A stretch of DNA of 13,537 nt from Paracoccus liaowanqingii (GTDB lineage: Bacteria; Pseudomonadota; Alphaproteobacteria; Rhodobacterales; Rhodobacteraceae): contig NZ_CP040756.1 of NCBI RefSeq assembly GCF_004683865.2, positions 1 through 13,537 on the forward strand, in the 5' to 3' direction. Shown one piece after another: positions 11,799 to 13,537 of the stretch. The translations under genes and the position numbers were made by a program. The notes under the pieces were generated by a model, which ran no database searches, was not told the origin of the DNA, and saw only the letters and a program-made list of their open reading frames with translations. Positions within the stretch are counted from its first letter, which is position 1; every line of letters starts with the position of its first letter.

Positions 11799-11817
11799 TT
11801 TGTAGTTATTTGTAGTT
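11799..11817. promoter_or_regulatory. Direct repeats upstream of RHH gene, candidate operator
   Basis: TTTGTAGTT occurs at 11799-11807 and 11809-11817, a 10-bp period (one helical turn), as expected for side-by-side RHH dimers. It lies 28 bases upstream of the RHH start. Confidence 0.4.
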
Positions 11818-11924
11818 GCGTCCTGTGATCGGCGTAAGCTGTACAAACGGAGAATCCACAATCCCTGCAACCCTGCGACTGGTGGCCTTGGAGGAAAGGC
11901 TAATGCGCCGCTAGCTGCAAGATC

Positions 11925-11954
11925 TTGGCATCCCGGCCCGATATGTATTATATA
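11925..11954 (+). promoter_or_regulatory. Probable sigma-70 promoter of parDE
   Basis: TTGGCA (11925-11930) and TATATT (11949-11954) with an 18-base spacer; TATTAT at 11946 with a 15-base spacer is an alternative. TGTA...TACA around 11945-11963 may be part of the operator bound by ParD. About 30 bases before the parD start. Confidence 0.5.
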
Positions 11955-11984
11955 TTGGTACAACCATCAGAGCCAGGAGCGCCC

Positions 11985-12230
11985 ATGCCCCGCAACACCT
12001 CCGTCTCCCTTGGGGAGCATTTCACTGGCTTCATCAGCGCCCAGGTCGAGGCGGGCCGCTACGGCTCGGCCAGCGACGTGGTCCGCGCTGGGCTGCGGCT
12101 CCTGGAGGAGCATGAGACCCGCGTCCGGGCCCTCCAGGCGGCTCTCGACGAAGGCGATGCCTCCGGCCACCCCGAACCCCTCGACCTGGCTGCCTTCAAG
12201 GCCGAGCTGCGCGCCGGACGCGCGGGGTGA
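11985..12230 (+). CDS. parD: ParD-type antitoxin
   Basis: An 81-residue antitoxin. [41 protein letters not shown] (residues 4-44) is the classic ParD ribbon-helix-helix that binds the operon's promoter; the C-terminal half (45-81) is the acidic, flexible toxin-binding tail ([26 protein letters not shown]). The ATG at 11985 follows an AGGAG site and matches the family start; the frame upstream to 11925 is through the promoter and rejected. Its stop overlaps the toxin's GTG start by four bases (GTGA), so translation is coupled. Normal length. Confidence 0.93.
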   Translation: MPRNTSVSLGEHFTGFISAQVEAGRYGSASDVVRAGLRLLEEHETRVRALQAALDEGDASGHPEPLDLAAFKAELRAGRAG

Positions 12231-12517
12231 CCAAGCTCCTGCGCTTCACCCCCGCCGCCCGTGCCGATCTGGCTGGGATCTGGGACTACACCGCCCGGCA
12301 TTGGGACACGGATCAGGCTGATCGCTATCTCGACGAGCTGCATGGGGTCTGCCTGGCCTTGGCCACAGGGGAGATGGCCAGCCGACCGATGGATTTGCGT
12401 CCCGGGACACACAAGGCGCGGGCCGGATCGCACATGGTCTATGTTCGGGAAGGTGCAGACACGCTCGACGTGATCCGCATCCTGCACCAGCGCCAAGACG
12501 TCGAGCGCCACCTCTGA
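12227..12517 (+). CDS. parE: ParE-type toxin (RelE/ParE fold)
   Basis: A 96-residue toxin. [41 protein letters not shown] is the typical ParE helical hairpin, and [29 protein letters not shown] is the C-terminal sheet with the terminal His-Arg-Gln pattern of the family. Known ParE proteins poison DNA gyrase; that activity is inferred from the family. Starts with GTG at 12227, overlapping parD. The pair would kill plasmid-free segregants. Intact, full length, no disruptions seen. Confidence 0.93.
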   Translation: MTKLLRFTPAARADLAGIWDYTARHWDTDQADRYLDELHGVCLALATGEMASRPMDLRPGTHKARAGSHMVYVREGADTLDVIRILHQRQDVERHL

Positions 12518-12650
12518 CGCCCCTCTCACTCCAACCCTGAGCCTCAACTCTTCCCCGTAAATGGGTGTTCTCACCGCCGACCGTCGGCTCCTTGCCATGA
12601 GCGCACCTGACGGCATGGCCCAGATTGCCGCCCTCCCCAGAGGTTGCTCC

Positions 12651-12935
12651 TCAGTCCTCGTGGTTCAGCCGCGCCACCAGCTGCTGCGAGGCCTTGAACG
12701 TCGCCACCTGTTTCCTGTCGACCGCGACGGCGTCGCCGTTCCTGGGGTTCCGCCCCATCCGGGCATCCCGGATCTTGCTGGCAAAGCTTCCGAACCCCCG
12801 GAACTCCACCCTATTGCCCTGGGCAAGACTGTCAGTGATCTCGTTCAGGATCACCGCCACGGCCGCCTCGATCTGTAAAAATGAAAGGTTGCGGTGGGTT
12901 TCCCCAAGTTTGCGGATCAGCTCCGAGCGCACCAT
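12651..12935 (-). CDS. ihfB: Integration host factor beta subunit (plasmid copy)
   Basis: A 94-residue IHF/HU-family protein: MVRSELIRKL at the start, RVEFRGFGSFASK and RDARMGRNPRNGDAV in the DNA-gripping arm, and KASQQLVARLN at the end are the IhfB pattern; the Pro and Asn of RNPRNG are the bases of the DNA-kinking arm. Usual length. The start at 12935 has GGGAG eight bases ahead. IHF acts as an alpha/beta dimer, so it would need a chromosomal alpha subunit or form a homodimer. It may help replication, mobilisation or silencing of the plasmid's AT-rich cargo. Convergent with parE, about 130 bases between. Confidence 0.9.
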   Translation of the reverse strand: MVRSELIRKLGETHRNLSFLQIEAAVAVILNEITDSLAQGNRVEFRGFGSFASKIRDARMGRNPRNGDAVAVDRKQVATFKASQQLVARLNHED

Positions 12936-13391
12936 GGCTCAACTCCCTCGTTTCGAAGGATATAAACAGGGATATTTTGAGTTCGCTAGCCACCAAAGGT
13001 GGGGCATTCAAACCGAAAACCACCGGACCTGACCGCTGGAGGGAGCGGCAGGTCCGATGGCCTTCAAGCTGTGTTACCGAACCCGCAGGGAAGAGGAGGG
13101 CAGGTCCGAAGAGGAGATGAAGCGGTGTTGCCCCATGCGTTCAGATTGCGGGGCGGGAGACTGCGTGTCACGACCTGACGCGGCCTTGCCGTATCGGCTC
13201 CGAGGCCCGATTGAAAAAGCAGCATATCCGAACTTTTTTGCACAAACAAAATGCAGTGAGAGCCGCTGAGATGCCGATGCTGCTGGGGCATCACACCTGC
13301 GCGTCATTGGCCATCCTTTTACAAACATGCTGCTCCCCTCTCATTTGTTGCGATTCAGAACGCAACACGAACAATCCGGCATATGCACAAC
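12936..13391. other. Gene-poor right end with hairpin and short repeats
   Basis: No gene convinces me; the open frames are short and overlap one another without ribosome binding sites. There is a nested hairpin at 13024-13056 (CGGACCTG with CAGGTCCG; inner CCGCT with AGCGG), a direct repeat GGCAGGTCCGA at 13047 and 13099, and a GATGCC/GGCATC pair near 13271-13292. The ihfB promoter should lie just right of 12935. Confidence 0.5.
13024..13056. repeat. Nested inverted repeat at right end
   Basis: CGGACCTG (13024-13031) pairs with CAGGTCCG (13049-13056), and CCGCT with AGCGG inside. Not followed by T, so not an obvious terminator; function unknown. Confidence 0.5.
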
Positions 13392-13537
13392 CTAAAGATG
13401 TAGAACATATGCTGAATATTGCTGGATTGGTCGAAAGCATCCTTGGGTTGCTCTCTCCCGGATGTGCCGGAGGGCACGGTCGGAGGCCATGCGGCGCATC
13501 TGCATGTGCTGAAAATTGTAGCGATTGTCTTCGTTCA
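13392..13537 (-). CDS. Possible partial frame at the window edge
   Basis: The minus strand from the edge reads NEDNRYNFQHMQMRRMASDRALRHIRERA... to a TAG at 13392-13394. The stretch is protein-like, and the edge cuts it in the codon ahead of Asn, so its start would be at or beyond 13538. No family recognised; it may be noncoding. Confidence 0.25.
   Translation of the reverse strand, partial: NEDNRYNFQHMQMRRMASDRALRHIRERATQGCFRPIQQYSAYVLHL

Noticed and set aside
12059..12616. 185-codon minus-strand frame over parDE
   Set aside because: Antisense to a textbook ParD/ParE pair.
13057..13328. Several overlapping 70-85 codon frames on both strands
   Set aside because: They overlap each other, lack ribosome binding sites and show no recognisable motif.

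Overview
The window looks like most or all of a mobilisable accessory plasmid from an alphaproteobacterium, probably Rhodobacteraceae (a Paracoccus-like host would fit). That is an inference from the GC-rich coding style, the FAT GUY-type response regulator, the EcfG-like promoter candidates and the kinds of plasmid genes present. No rRNA, tRNA or CRISPR is visible. I cannot tell whether the ends join into a circle.

Layout: (1) 1-700, two tandem members of an unrecognised small protein family; a third member sits at 3712-3978. (2) 700-1830, a terminator-like hairpin, iteron-like repeats (a perfect 22-bp tandem duplication) and the wreck of a MobQ-type mobilisation region: a small ribbon-helix-helix (RHH) gene, a 68-codon gene and a relaxase scrap that still encodes the His-rich metal-binding motif. 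(3) 1830-3545, an AT-rich island with a FAT GUY-like response regulator and a divergent short BLUF blue-light sensor. (4) 3545-5820, the third small-family paralogue, a secreted thermonuclease with an Excalibur tail, two small hydrophilic genes, and fragments of IS481-type and IS5-type transposases. (5) 5986-7570, a secreted protein with about 20 nine-residue repeats and a PRC-barrel, followed by a single-span membrane protein with an acidic tail. (6) 7645-9580, an 8-bp tandem repeat array, inverted repeats that may belong to oriT, a MobV relaxase and a 22-aa membrane peptide. (7) 9580-11820, the replication region: a RepL-like initiator preceded by two 21-bp-spaced repeats, opposed by a three-gene minus-strand operon (RHH protein, unknown protein, helix-turn-helix/coiled-coil protein). 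(8) 11900-12935, a ParDE toxin-antitoxin operon and a plasmid-borne IHF beta subunit. The last 600 bp are nearly empty.

How it fits together: Rep and the accessory DNA-binding proteins would replicate the plasmid, ParDE would hold it in the population, and MobV would move it with help from another element. The cargo leans toward environmental sensing and envelope stress: a BLUF photoreceptor, a FAT GUY-like regulator, and three small or envelope genes preceded by sequences resembling the general stress (EcfG) promoter. Points most worth a second look: the three-copy small protein family, the BLUF/regulator pair, and a near-identical 29-30 bp motif that follows two unrelated tandem repeats, each beside a mobilisation locus.
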